This document shows positions 47,289 to 56,075 of a stretch of DNA of 64,000 nucleotides, one piece after another. Location of the stretch: positions 1 to 64,000 of the forward strand of contig CAYFMI010000009.1 of assembly GCA_964344175.1 (NCBI GenBank), written 5' to 3'. The position numbers and the translations under genes were made by a program. Origin of the DNA: NIOZ-UU35 sp964344175 (lineage in GTDB: Bacteria > Chloroflexota > Anaerolineae > Anaerolineales > UBA11858). The stretch's first letter is position 1. Each line of letters starts with the position of its first letter. The notes beneath the pieces are model-generated. The model ran no database searches. It had not been told where the DNA came from and saw only the letters and a program-made list of their open reading frames with translations.

Positions 47289-48230
47289 TTATACAATCTT
47301 CCAACGCAGGGCATCGCCATTCAATGCGGCTAATATCTCATGGGCAACATCTGCCGCGGCACGCACCTGCGCTTCTGAGGTCTGGGCGCCAATATGCGGG
47401 GTAGCAATTACATTCGGGTGCGCTACCAAAGCTGTCAGGCCCGGCGGCTCGGTTTCGAAGACATCTAACGCTGCGCCAGCCACCTGCCCGGACTCTAAGC
47501 CCGACAGCAGGGCTGTTTCATCAATCACGCCGCCGCGCGCCGCGCAAATCAGGCGCACACCGCGGCGCATATGGGCGATGGCTTGTCCATGGATCAGGTT
47601 GTGCGTTTTCGGGTTAAGCGGAACGTGAAGTGTAATGATGTCTGAACGCGCAAAAAGGTCATTCAATTGTGCTGCTTTGGCGCCGCGCTGCTGGATCTCA
47701 TCTTCTGAGAAGAGCGGATCAAAACCAATCACATTCATGCCAAAAGCCGCAGCGCGCTGCGCCACCGCCGAGCCAATATTCCCTAAGCCAACAACACCGA
47801 GAACTTTGCCCGACAACTCACTCCCCAGGAGTTGTTTCTTATCCCACCGGCCAGCTTTCATGGTCGAATCGCCGCGCGGCACATGCCGCATTAGTGAGAG
47901 CATCAACGCCAGGGTATGTTCGGCCACGGCAATCGTGGTCGAAGTGGGCGTATTCACCACCGTCACCCCGCTCGATTGAGCGGCAGCCAGATCGATATTA
48001 TCGACACCAACTCCGGCGCGTCCGACGACTTTTAATTTTTGGGCGGCTGCAATGACATCTGCGGTTACTTTGGTGCGACCGCGCACGATCAGCGCGTCGT
48101 AGGCCGCGATAGATGCCAGTAAATCATCGCCAGCGATGCCGGGTTGATTGTCGACATCGGCGGCGGCGCGGAGAATGTTGACCCCGCTGTCTTCGAGTTT
48201 ATCTGAGATGAGAATTTTCCACTGGGACAT
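47289..48230 (-). CDS. Short D-2-hydroxyacid dehydrogenase (SerA-like, no ACT domain)
   Basis: 313 aa. NAD-binding GVVGLGNIGSAVAQRAAAFGM at about 146, catalytic Arg in CAARGGVIDE, Glu in DVFETEPP and His in ATPHIGAQTSEAQ are in place. It resembles the catalytic part of phosphoglycerate dehydrogenase (GRAGVGVDNIDLAAAQ), but lacks the ASB and ACT domains present in the full-length SerA at 54389-55978. It may be a second phosphoglycerate dehydrogenase or act on another 2-hydroxyacid. The start has TTGGAG. Confidence 0.9.
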   Translation of the reverse strand: MSQWKILISDKLEDSGVNILRAAADVDNQPGIAGDDLLASIAAYDALIVRGRTKVTADVIAAAQKLKVVGRAGVGVDNIDLAAAQSSGVTVVNTPTSTTIAVAEHTLALMLSLMRHVPRGDSTMKAGRWDKKQLLGSELSGKVLGVVGLGNIGSAVAQRAAAFGMNVIGFDPLFSEDEIQQRGAKAAQLNDLFARSDIITLHVPLNPKTHNLIHGQAIAHMRRGVRLICAARGGVIDETALLSGLESGQVAGAALDVFETEPPGLTALVAHPNVIATPHIGAQTSEAQVRAAADVAHEILAALNGDALRWKIV

Positions 48231-48276
48231 AAGGACTCCAATTGCCGATTAATAATGGGCCTATTGTACCCTCAAA

Positions 48277-48301
48277 GCCGCAAACCTTGCAGGTTTGCGG
48301 C
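48277..48301. repeat. Palindrome with the same core as the RAYT-flanking REPs
   Basis: GCCGCAAACCT (48277-48287), loop TGC, AGGTTTGCGGC (48291-48301). The 11-bp perfect stem shares the central ACCTTGCAGGT with the palindromes at 4766-4796 and 5419-5449, but the outer arms differ. It lies two bases after the stop of the kinase gene (minus strand) and lacks a T tract. Confidence 0.75.
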
Positions 48302-48302
48302 C

Positions 48303-49775
48303 TCAGGCAATGGGTAATGTCAGTGTAAAAACGGCTCCTCCATCAGGATGGTTATCTGCGCTTAACGTGCCACCATGAGCCTGGGCCAATTTCTGGGCGA
48401 TTGACAGACCTAAACCGGTTCCGCTCCCTTCATCCAAGCGGCTGCGCGAAGGGTCGGCTTTATAAAAGCGCTCAAAAAGACGCGGCAGCGCCTCGGGGGG
48501 GATGCCTGGGCCGCTATCTTTGATGGTCAGTTGGACCCAGTTTCTGGCCTCTCGCTTTGAGCGTTCCACATTTTGTGGATGACTGCTTTGCGAGGGATAA
48601 CGGACAACTGCATATTGCACATGGATCTCCCCCCCTGAGGGCGTATAGCGCAAGGCGTTACTCAGCAGGTTATTGATGATCTGCTCAATGCGTTGAGGAT
48701 CCAGATTCACGGTTTGGTGGATCTCCCCCGAAGACAGGGTGATCTTCACCCCGCGCGCCCCAGCCTGAGGGTCGAAACGAGAAACCAACCGCTCCATCAG
48801 CGCGGCAAAATCTGTGGGGACGCGTTCCAGGGCCAATTGACCCGCATCCGCCAGCGCCAGGGTGCGCAGATCATTCACCAAGCGGGTTAACGACTGGTTT
48901 TGCTCTTCAATGGGCTGCAGGTTCTCTAGCGTCAGGTCGTAAATGCCATCTTGCAAGGCCTCAATATGGGCGCGCTGCACGGCTAACGGGGTGCGCAATT
49001 CATGGGCAATATCGGCGGTAAGGTCGCGGCGGAGATGCTCCGCCTGCTGCAAAGACCCGGCCATATGATTGAATGCGCGGCCGAGGGTGGCTAACTCGTG
49101 CGTGCCTTGGATAGCCACCCGCTCACTAAGATCTCCTTCGGCCAAATGAGTGGCGGCTTTGGTAAGCTGCTGCACCGGGCGCAATAGGCTGTGCGATAAA
49201 AGCAAAGCCAGCAATAAGGCAAGGCCTCCGGCGATGGATCCGGCCGTAAGGGCGACGTTGTTCAGGCGGGCCAGCAGTTGCTGACTGGTATCCGAGGTAA
49301 ATGTCATTCCCCCTTCAGTAAGCAAGTATCCGATAACCTGGCCGTCCATTTCTAAAGAAATGGCTTCTGCTAACTCGGCGCGCGAGACAACCCCAGTAGC
49401 TTGTCCCTGATTGTCGATAAGGACATTGCCTTCGGTATCAAGTAAACGTAAATGCTGCCCCAAGCCCCCTGTTCCGGCAAAGGTGTTGGCATTACCCGGC
49501 CCGCCCGCCTGACTCTGGCCTTCGGCATGCCCCCCCATCCCCGACATTGCGCCGCGCCCTAGATTTTTCGAAAATAGATCTTGACTACCCTGCCAGGTGC
49601 CGTGGCTGCGGTAGTAGTCTTCCAGGTTGTCCACCAGGTCTTCGACTCCCTCCATGCCGCCGCGCAGCATGAAAGTGCGCACTGTCTGGGCGGTGTTCAA
49701 GCGGACGCCCCAGGCAAAGCTCACAATGGTAATCAGAACAACCAGGGCAAAAGAGAGGATGAGGCGCAGACGCAT
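48303..49775 (-). CDS. Transmembrane sensor histidine kinase (BaeS-like)
   Basis: 490 aa. First helix at 5-23, an extracytoplasmic sensor of about 150 residues, second helix at 175-198, HAMP (LLRPVQQLTKAATHLAEGDLSERV), HisKA with DIAHELRTPLAV, and HATPase boxes NNLLSNALRYT, DSGPGIPPEALPRLFERF and GTGLGLSIAQKLAQAHGG. The sensor contains an unusual Gly/Met/His-rich patch (GRGAMSGMGGHAEGQSQAGG). It follows the OmpR-type regulator by 22 bases, forming a two-component pair. Confidence 0.94.
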   Translation of the reverse strand: MRLRLILSFALVVLITIVSFAWGVRLNTAQTVRTFMLRGGMEGVEDLVDNLEDYYRSHGTWQGSQDLFSKNLGRGAMSGMGGHAEGQSQAGGPGNANTFAGTGGLGQHLRLLDTEGNVLIDNQGQATGVVSRAELAEAISLEMDGQVIGYLLTEGGMTFTSDTSQQLLARLNNVALTAGSIAGGLALLLALLLSHSLLRPVQQLTKAATHLAEGDLSERVAIQGTHELATLGRAFNHMAGSLQQAEHLRRDLTADIAHELRTPLAVQRAHIEALQDGIYDLTLENLQPIEEQNQSLTRLVNDLRTLALADAGQLALERVPTDFAALMERLVSRFDPQAGARGVKITLSSGEIHQTVNLDPQRIEQIINNLLSNALRYTPSGGEIHVQYAVVRYPSQSSHPQNVERSKREARNWVQLTIKDSGPGIPPEALPRLFERFYKADPSRSRLDEGSGTGLGLSIAQKLAQAHGGTLSADNHPDGGAVFTLTLPIA

Positions 49776-49797
49776 AACTCAGATTTTGGTATTCAGT

Positions 49798-50478
49798 TCA
49801 CTGGCGCGCAAAACGGTAGCCAACGCCAAACACCGTTTCAATATAGCGCGGATTTTTGGCATCCGGCTCGAGTTTGGCGCGCAAATTTTTAATATGTGCG
49901 TCGATGGTTCTTTCATACCCCTCGTATGCCGAACCTTGAGAAACTTCGAGCAATTGCATGCGCGAAAAAGCCCGGCCCGGCTGGGCCGCCAGGCTAGCCA
50001 GCAGGTCGAATTCGGTGGGGGTCAGGTCAATGGTCTCAGCCCCGCGCCGTACAGCATAAGCGCCAAGGTCAATTTCCAAATCGGCGACTTTTAATATTTT
50101 TTGAGGCGCATTGACTGTTTCCAGGCGGCGCAGGACAGCCCGCACCTTCGCCACAACCACACGAGGCGAGAAAGGCTTGACTATATAATCGTCGGCGCCC
50201 AATTCCAAACCAATGAGCTGGTCGGTTTCTTCAACACGGGCAGTCAACATGATGATGGGCGTGTCGCTTTTCCGGCGGATTTCGCGCGCCACATCCAAGC
50301 CGTCCTTCCCCGGCAAATTAAGATCCAGCAGCACTAAATCTGGCTGATGCATCTGCCAGGCTGTCAGGCCGGTATCGCCGCGATAGGCAGTCAGCACATC
50401 GAAGTTCGCGTTTTCCAAATAGGAACGCAACACTTTTACGAGTTCAGGTTCATCTTCAACAATCAGTATAGTCGGCAT
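49798..50478 (-). CDS. OmpR/PhoB-type response regulator
   Basis: 226 aa. Receiver domain with IVEDEPEL, phosphoacceptor Asp in LVLLDLNLPGKDGL (about residue 52), and Lys in YIVKPFSPR; then a winged-helix output domain with LTPTEFDLLASLAAQPGRAFSRMQLLE and RTIDAHIKNLRAKLEPDAKNPRYIETVFGVGYRF. Pairs with the kinase immediately downstream. A TATAAT and an inverted repeat lie upstream (50525-50571), so it may control its own synthesis. Confidence 0.95.
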   Translation of the reverse strand: MPTILIVEDEPELVKVLRSYLENANFDVLTAYRGDTGLTAWQMHQPDLVLLDLNLPGKDGLDVAREIRRKSDTPIIMLTARVEETDQLIGLELGADDYIVKPFSPRVVVAKVRAVLRRLETVNAPQKILKVADLEIDLGAYAVRRGAETIDLTPTEFDLLASLAAQPGRAFSRMQLLEVSQGSAYEGYERTIDAHIKNLRAKLEPDAKNPRYIETVFGVGYRFARQ

Positions 50479-50524
50479 GGCAATTGGTCAGGCTGGCCCG
50501 ACGATGTGAGTAATTTGATACTTG

Positions 50525-50571
50525 ATTATAACGCACAGTGGGCAGCGATTTTGCGATCACTACCCACTGTG
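50525..50571 (-). promoter_or_regulatory. Promoter and inverted repeat upstream of the two-component genes
   Basis: On the minus strand TATAAT (50530-50525) lies 47 bases before the regulator ATG. Just upstream are arms CACAGTGGG and CCCACTGTG (50534-50542, 50563-50571), with partial inner symmetry. The place fits a binding site for the regulator itself, or a terminator-like hairpin for the upstream gene without a T tract. Confidence 0.5.
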
Positions 50572-50591
50572 ATGTAACCACAGCAAACAGG

Positions 50592-51083
50592 TTAGGGCTG
50601 CGTGCTCCAGTAACCGCCGTGCATGCCGCGCCCACCGCGCGAGCCGCTACCATCGCAGAAACTTGAACCCGGGCCATAACCGCTTTCCTGCATAGCTTGC
50701 CAGCGGTTTTGCATGTAGTCAGCCTGCTCCTGGGTGATGGCACCATCCGCCACAGCCTGGGTCAAAGCCTCGCTGCGGGCATCTAACATCAGAGCGCCAA
50801 ATTCATCAGCCGTCAAACCTTGCTCTTGCGCCAGATCCCAGGCGGTTTTTCCTTCAGCATGGGCGGCTTCCAGTTCTTCAACCGTCAGTCCCAACGCATC
50901 GGCAATGGCGGCTGCCATAACATCGTGCATAGGGCCATATTCACCATCCGCAGCCCATCGCATCGCCCCACCGCGCCCAAAGGGAGTGGCAGGGGCATCA
51001 GCCTGAGCATAGGCAAAACCGGCTGCGCCAAGCGCCAGGGCAGCCACACCAACAACTGCGAGTACAATCATCGTTTTCTTCAT
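50592..51083 (-). CDS. Small exported protein of unknown function (DUF2680-like pattern)
   Basis: The first 27 residues form a classical signal peptide (VLAVVGVAALALGAAGFAYAQA). The mature part is helical with repeats of the type LGLTVEELEAAHAEGKTAWDLAQEQGLTADEF and VADGAITQEQADYMQNR, a pattern seen in short secreted proteins of the DUF2680/SPOR-less kind. The tail is Gly-rich with one Cys (SSFCDGSGSRGGRGMHGGYW). AAGGAG precedes the ATG. It is upstream of and in line with the two-component pair and could be its target or modulator; that is inference from position. Confidence 0.78.
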   Translation of the reverse strand: MKKTMIVLAVVGVAALALGAAGFAYAQADAPATPFGRGGAMRWAADGEYGPMHDVMAAAIADALGLTVEELEAAHAEGKTAWDLAQEQGLTADEFGALMLDARSEALTQAVADGAITQEQADYMQNRWQAMQESGYGPGSSFCDGSGSRGGRGMHGGYWSTQP

Positions 51084-51211
51084 TAAAAACGCTCCTTCTA
51101 ATTTTTGCCGCCAATTCCAGTGTATTGTTCTTGGGTTAGCGTTAACAATGACTACATCATAGCGCGCGGTTATGAAGAAATTATGAAGGGAAGTTGGAGA
51201 TTTTATGAAAC

Positions 51212-52135
51212 CTATTCGCTCAAAAACACTTCCAGAAGCCGGGTATACTCCTGGGCGGCATTCAGGTAGGGGAAATGCCCAACCGCGGGCAACGTGTAAA
51301 CGACCGCGCCGGGGTAAGTCGCTTTTAGTTGTTCGCGCAGGGTTTCTTCCACTAGTGGGTCATTATCGGCTTCAATAATCATCACCGCAACCCCCAACGC
51401 CTCGATATCGGGCGCGTCGAAAGGATCTACCACACCATGAAAGCGCCCCACAACCTGAGCCTTATTCATGCGCCCGTAGGATTGTTCCAGCAGATAGGCC
51501 AGCACCAGTTCCGAATTCCCCGCAGCAGGGTAGACACTGCTATAAAAACTTCCCCGCAGCACATTCATCACCAGCCACTCCGGCAGATAGGGCAGCAGCG
51601 CTCCGATGGTTTTGTTCTTTTCGGCGATCAGTTCATTGGGAGGAAAGGTATTGGCAAAGACAGCGCGGCGGACTCGCTCGGGGTGGGCAGCTACTAAATA
51701 TTGGGCAAAATAGCCTCCCAGGGAGGATCCCACCAGATCGGCCTGCTCCACCCCCAGATGGTCCAGTACCGCCAGCGCGCCGCGGCTCATGGCTTCCAGG
51801 CTATCCACAGGCGGGTACGTCAGCGAGATAACCCGGTAATGCTCACCCAGGGCGCTCATCGGACGCCACCAGATGTCGGCTGCACCAGTCATACCGTGCA
51901 AAAAAAGGATTGCCTGCTCGCCCTGGCCAAAAGTAATATACTCCCAGATCTGCCCATCAACTTCAAGGGTTTCAAGCGGGTGCTCCACCCGAAAAGCCAA
52001 GAATTGAGCAGCAAGTTCTGGATCCACTTTCTCGTCAAGTTCACCAAAGGATTTCTGCGGCACTGGCCAGAGATACGCTGCCAATATCACCAAAAGAATA
52101 GTGAGGGGAATAATCCATTTGAGTTTGCGTTTCAT
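51212..52135 (-). CDS. Membrane-anchored or secreted alpha/beta hydrolase
   Basis: 307 aa with an N-terminal hydrophobic helix (WIIPLTILLVILAAYLWPV) that anchors or exports it. Oxyanion region ILFLHGMTGAADIWW, nucleophile in GSSLGGYFAQYL, Asp in IIEADNDPLVEE and His in LPAVGHFPYLN form a full triad. Substrate unknown. The start at 52135 is preferred because GGAGG lies upstream; the open frame continues upstream into uvrB, which is rejected. It is 41 bases downstream of the uvrB stop. Confidence 0.9.
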   Translation of the reverse strand: MKRKLKWIIPLTILLVILAAYLWPVPQKSFGELDEKVDPELAAQFLAFRVEHPLETLEVDGQIWEYITFGQGEQAILFLHGMTGAADIWWRPMSALGEHYRVISLTYPPVDSLEAMSRGALAVLDHLGVEQADLVGSSLGGYFAQYLVAAHPERVRRAVFANTFPPNELIAEKNKTIGALLPYLPEWLVMNVLRGSFYSSVYPAAGNSELVLAYLLEQSYGRMNKAQVVGRFHGVVDPFDAPDIEALGVAVMIIEADNDPLVEETLREQLKATYPGAVVYTLPAVGHFPYLNAAQEYTRLLEVFLSE

Positions 52136-52175
52136 AACCGTTTCCTCCATCGCCCCAAAGAGTTGTGTGACACTT

Positions 52176-54212
52176 TTAGGGTCTCTCAGCCAAAATTTTG
52201 ATCCGTTCCCAGGGTTTGAGATCCTCATCTTCAGCGAGGATGCCGCGCAATTCGAAGATCTGATCGCGCAAAGCAGCCGCTTTTTCAAACTCAAGGTTTT
52301 GCGCCGCGGCTTGCATCTGATCTTCTAAACCGGTGATGATTTTCAGTAACTCGTTCCTGGATAAGTCCGCAGTAGCCTCCACCCGATATTCAGCCTGGGA
52401 CTCGGCTACAGTGTGGGCCGCAACTTGATCGGTGATGTCGCGAATATCTTTGATGATGCTAACCGGCTCGATGCCATGCGCCTCGTTATAGGCGGTCTGC
52501 TTTGCGCGGCGGCGGTTGGTCTCATCGATGGCGGCGCGCATAGCATCGGAAATGGCATCGGCATACATAATGACTTTGCCATCCAGATGGCGGGCGGCGC
52601 GGCCAATGGTTTGAATGAGGGCTGTCTCCGAGCGCAAGAACCCGGCCTTGTCGGCGTCGAGGATCGCCACCAGCGAAACTTCCGGAAGGTCTAATCCCTC
52701 ACGGAGCAGGTTGATGCCCACCACCACGTCGAACACGCCCAGACGTAAATCCCGCAGGATGCCCACCCGTTCGAGGGTATCTACCTCCGAGTGGAGATAA
52801 TGCACTTTGATGCCCAACTCCATCAGATAATCGGCCAAATCTTCCGACATGCGCTTGGTAAGCGTGGTGACCAGCACGCGCTGGCCGACTTCCACACGGG
52901 CGTGGATCTCTCCGATCAGGTCATCCACCTGCCCCTGAGCCGGGCGCACATCTACCTGCGGATCAACCAGCCCCGTAGGGCGAATGATCTGCTCGACAAC
53001 CTGCCCGGCGTGCTCCATCTCATAGGGGCCGGGTGTGGCCGAGGTGTAGATCGTCCAACCCATGCGCTGTTCGAACTCGTTGAACTGCAAGGGGCGGTTA
53101 TCGAGCGCCGAGGGCAAGCGGAAACCATATTCCACCAGGGTCGATTTACGCGAGCGGTCACCGTTGTACATACCGCGAATCTGGGGAACGGTCATATGCG
53201 ACTCATCAATGATGAGTAGAAAATCATCGGGGAAGTAATCGACCAGTGTCCAGGGCGGCGATCCTTCTGGGCGTTGGTCAAGATGGCGGGAGTAATTCTC
53301 AATACCGGCGCAATGCCCGGCTTCGCGCAGCATCTCTAAATCATAGCGGGCACGCTGCTCAATGCGCTGGGCTTCGAGCAATTGCTCATTGGCCTTGAAA
53401 AAGGCCGCGCGTTCTTCGAGTTCTGTCTCAATGTCGGCAATCGCTTTTTTGATTTTCTCTTCTTCGGTAATGAAGTGTTTGGCCGGGTAAATATCCACCC
53501 GTTCCATCTCGCGGCGCACTTCACCGGTAATATAGTGCACCTCAGTGATGCGCTCAATTTCATCGCCCCAAAAGCTGATGCGGTAGACAAAGCGGTCTTC
53601 GTAGGCGGGCGCGACTTCGAGGGTGTCGCCACGCACGCGGAAAGTGCCGGGGCGTAGATCGACATCGTTGCGGGCATACTGGCTCTCGACCAGGCGCCGC
53701 AGCAAGGTCGTCCGCCGCCAGCTTTTGCCAACTTCTAATTCGATGACCACTTTGCCGTAAGCTTCGGGGTTGCCCAGGCCATAAATGCAAGAAACCGAGG
53801 CAACGATTAAGACATCTTTGCGGGACATCAGGGCAGTGGTGGCCGCCAGGCGCAGGCGTTCAATCTCTTCGTTGATCTCGGTCTCTTTTTCGATGAAAAG
53901 ATCGTGGCGCGGCACGTAGGCTTCGGGCTGGTAGTAATCGTAGTAAGAAACAAAGTACTCGACAGCGTTTTCAGGAAAGAAGTCTTTGAATTCGGCATAG
54001 AGCTGCGCCACCAGAGTCTTGTTATGGGCAATAACCAGGGTGGGGCGCTTCACTTCAGCGATGATGTTCGCCATTGTGAAGGTTTTGCCTGTGCCGGTCG
54101 CACCCAGCAAGACCTGATGTTGATAGTTTTTCTCCAGGCCGGCGAGAAGCTGCGCGATGGCCTCAGGTTGGTCGCCGGTGGGTAGAAAGGGGGCGTGCAG
54201 TTGGAAGGTCAT
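52176..54212 (-). CDS. uvrB: Excinuclease ABC subunit B
   Basis: Damage verification in nucleotide excision repair. 678 aa. Seen: Walker A GATGTGKT (37-44), the beta-hairpin region YYDYYQPEAYVPRHDLFIEKE, IDESHMTVPQIRGMYNGDRSRKSTLVEYGFRLPSA, the helicase motifs GQRVLVTTLTKRMSEDLADYL and INLLREGLDLPEVSLVAILDADK, and the C-terminal UvrC-binding UVR motif (LEDQMQAAAQNLEFEKAAALRDQI). No Shine-Dalgarno is visible: the ATG sits one base from a tract of seven GAAGGTT units. Confidence 0.96.
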   Translation of the reverse strand: MTFQLHAPFLPTGDQPEAIAQLLAGLEKNYQHQVLLGATGTGKTFTMANIIAEVKRPTLVIAHNKTLVAQLYAEFKDFFPENAVEYFVSYYDYYQPEAYVPRHDLFIEKETEINEEIERLRLAATTALMSRKDVLIVASVSCIYGLGNPEAYGKVVIELEVGKSWRRTTLLRRLVESQYARNDVDLRPGTFRVRGDTLEVAPAYEDRFVYRISFWGDEIERITEVHYITGEVRREMERVDIYPAKHFITEEEKIKKAIADIETELEERAAFFKANEQLLEAQRIEQRARYDLEMLREAGHCAGIENYSRHLDQRPEGSPPWTLVDYFPDDFLLIIDESHMTVPQIRGMYNGDRSRKSTLVEYGFRLPSALDNRPLQFNEFEQRMGWTIYTSATPGPYEMEHAGQVVEQIIRPTGLVDPQVDVRPAQGQVDDLIGEIHARVEVGQRVLVTTLTKRMSEDLADYLMELGIKVHYLHSEVDTLERVGILRDLRLGVFDVVVGINLLREGLDLPEVSLVAILDADKAGFLRSETALIQTIGRAARHLDGKVIMYADAISDAMRAAIDETNRRRAKQTAYNEAHGIEPVSIIKDIRDITDQVAAHTVAESQAEYRVEATADLSRNELLKIITGLEDQMQAAAQNLEFEKAAALRDQIFELRGILAEDEDLKPWERIKILAERP

Positions 54213-54213
54213 A

Positions 54214-54262
54214 GAAGGTTGAAGGTTGAAGGTTGAAGGTTGAAGGTTGAAGGTTGAAGGTT
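54214..54262. repeat. Heptanucleotide tandem repeat, seven GAAGGTT units
   Basis: Seven perfect head-to-tail copies of GAAGGTT fill 54214-54262, one base away from the uvrB start codon on the other strand, where they read AACCTTC. The unit is related to the TTGAAGGTTG words in many intergenic hairpins of this window. Confidence 0.95.
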
Positions 54263-54388
54263 GACCTGAATTATACGAACAAAAGTTCGAATTGAGAGGG
54301 GAATCCCAAAAAATGCTGCGCTCTTCAACTGCAAAATAGGCATGGCTATTCTGATGTATTCAACCTGCTAGGAAGTGCGCCGCGCCTT

Positions 54389-55978
54389 TTACAAATGCAC
54401 CAACCGCGCCCGGTGGATTTCGGGTTCACGCTCCAACGCTAAACACATTGGCTGTGGTATCCGTTCGTCGATATTAATGAAGGACACCGCCCGGCCGCCA
54501 GGGTGGTCGCGTCCGTAACGCCACTGGGCAACATTAATCTTTCCATGCCCAAGATGATCGCCCACTTTACCGATCACGCCGGGCACATCGTCGTTTTCCA
54601 GAATCAACACATAGCCCTCAGGGAAAGCATCCACTTCGAACTCATCATATTGCACCAGCCGGGCTTCGCCATTGCCAAATAACACGCCAGCAACGGTGCG
54701 TTCGCCACCGTCCCAGTAGATTTTGCAGGCAATGATGTTGGGATAATCGGCCAGCTTGACCAAACCTTTAACTTGAGCAGTGACAATGCCTTGTTCGTGC
54801 GCCAGCATGGGCGCAGAAACCCAGTTGACGGTGCGCCCCTCTACCGGGCGTAACAACCCTGTGAGCAGCACAGGCGCGACCGGGCGCACCAGGTCGCGCA
54901 GCCCCTCTCCCAACAGTTCAACTTCTATGCGCGTGATCCACCCCTCGGCCAGTTGTCCCTGCAATTTCCCCAGTTTCGAGGCCAGATGAATATAAGGCCT
55001 GACTGCATGGTAGGGCATATCCCCCGTAAACGGCAAATTAACGACATGGCGATAATCTTCCCCGCGCAAAGCAGCCAGGGTATCTTGCGCAATTTGCATG
55101 GATGTTTGGCGCTGAGATTCAAGGGTGCTTTCACCCAGATGAGGCGTGAGAACAACTTTGGGGTGCTGTCGAAAGGGATTGTCGGATGGCAAGGGTTCAT
55201 GGTCGAACGTATCCAGCGCGACACCTGCTAACAGTCCATCATCCAGGGCTGCTAGTAAGGCAGCCTCATCAAGCAGACCTGGATGAGTGCAGTTGATGAA
55301 ATAGCTACCGGCTTTCATTTGCGCGAAGGCCTGACGATCCATAATTTTGTGCGTATGAGCGGAATGAGCGGTATGCAGACTAACAATGTCGGCGCGGGCC
55401 AACAATTCTGGAAAATTGACAATCTCCACACCTTGTTCGCGGGCGAAAGATAAATCGATATACGGATCGTAAACCAGGACATTCATATCGAATACTTGGG
55501 CACGTTGGGCCACGCTGCGCCCCAAGCGGCCAAAACCGACGATTCCAATGGTTTTCCCTGCCAGGAGAAAACCCATCATTTCATGGCGCGGCCACTCACC
55601 GCGGCGCATGGCTGCGTCCCCGGCGGGGATGGCGCGCGCCAAAGCCAACAACACCGCGAAGGTGTGTTCGGCAACGGCGGTGACATTGGTATCGGGTGCA
55701 TTGATCACAAAAATACCGCGGCGCGTGGCGGCGTCCAGATCGACATTGTCGAGCCGCCCCCCGGCGCGGGCAATGACCTTCAGGCGCGGCGCGGCGGCGA
55801 TCAATTCTTCATCTACATTTGTGCCAGAGCGAATCACAATCGCATCGACGGCGGCAACGGCGGCAAGCAGCGCCTTTCTATTCGTCGGCGGGTCGCTGAG
55901 GGTGACATCTTCTGCCTGCTGTAATATATCCAGACCGGCAGCGCCAAGTTGATCGGTAATGAGTATATGGAAGGTCAT
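54389..55978 (-). CDS. serA: D-3-phosphoglycerate dehydrogenase, full length
   Basis: First step of serine synthesis. 529 aa. Catalytic domain with GIVGFGRLGRSVAQRAQVFDM, NCTHPGLLDEAALLAALDD where the usual Arg-Gly-Gly active-site loop reads THPGLLDE, DTFDHEPL and TPHLGESTLESQ; then an ASB-like domain (MPYHAVRPYIHLASKLGKLQGQL) and a C-terminal ACT domain (YVLILENDDVPGVIGKVGDHLGHGKINVAQWRYGR). The loss of the conserved catalytic Arg deserves a check. serB lies 98 bases upstream in the same direction, so serine genes are co-located. Confidence 0.88.
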   Translation of the reverse strand: MTFHILITDQLGAAGLDILQQAEDVTLSDPPTNRKALLAAVAAVDAIVIRSGTNVDEELIAAAPRLKVIARAGGRLDNVDLDAATRRGIFVINAPDTNVTAVAEHTFAVLLALARAIPAGDAAMRRGEWPRHEMMGFLLAGKTIGIVGFGRLGRSVAQRAQVFDMNVLVYDPYIDLSFAREQGVEIVNFPELLARADIVSLHTAHSAHTHKIMDRQAFAQMKAGSYFINCTHPGLLDEAALLAALDDGLLAGVALDTFDHEPLPSDNPFRQHPKVVLTPHLGESTLESQRQTSMQIAQDTLAALRGEDYRHVVNLPFTGDMPYHAVRPYIHLASKLGKLQGQLAEGWITRIEVELLGEGLRDLVRPVAPVLLTGLLRPVEGRTVNWVSAPMLAHEQGIVTAQVKGLVKLADYPNIIACKIYWDGGERTVAGVLFGNGEARLVQYDEFEVDAFPEGYVLILENDDVPGVIGKVGDHLGHGKINVAQWRYGRDHPGGRAVSFINIDERIPQPMCLALEREPEIHRARLVHL

Positions 55979-56075
55979 ATAGTATTTCTACATTTTAGTT
56001 TGTTCTCACCACAAAGGCACAAAGAGAGAATAAAGAATAATCCCTTTGGGGTCTTCGGGTCTCTGTGCTGAGTTT

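Noticed and set aside
51212..52294. Longer hydrolase starting at 52294
   Set aside because: The extension overlaps the end of uvrB and is out of character; the ATG at 52135 follows GGAGG and starts with a signal-anchor helix.
54214..54262. CRISPR-like array
   Set aside because: The units are 7-base head-to-tail repeats with no spacers.
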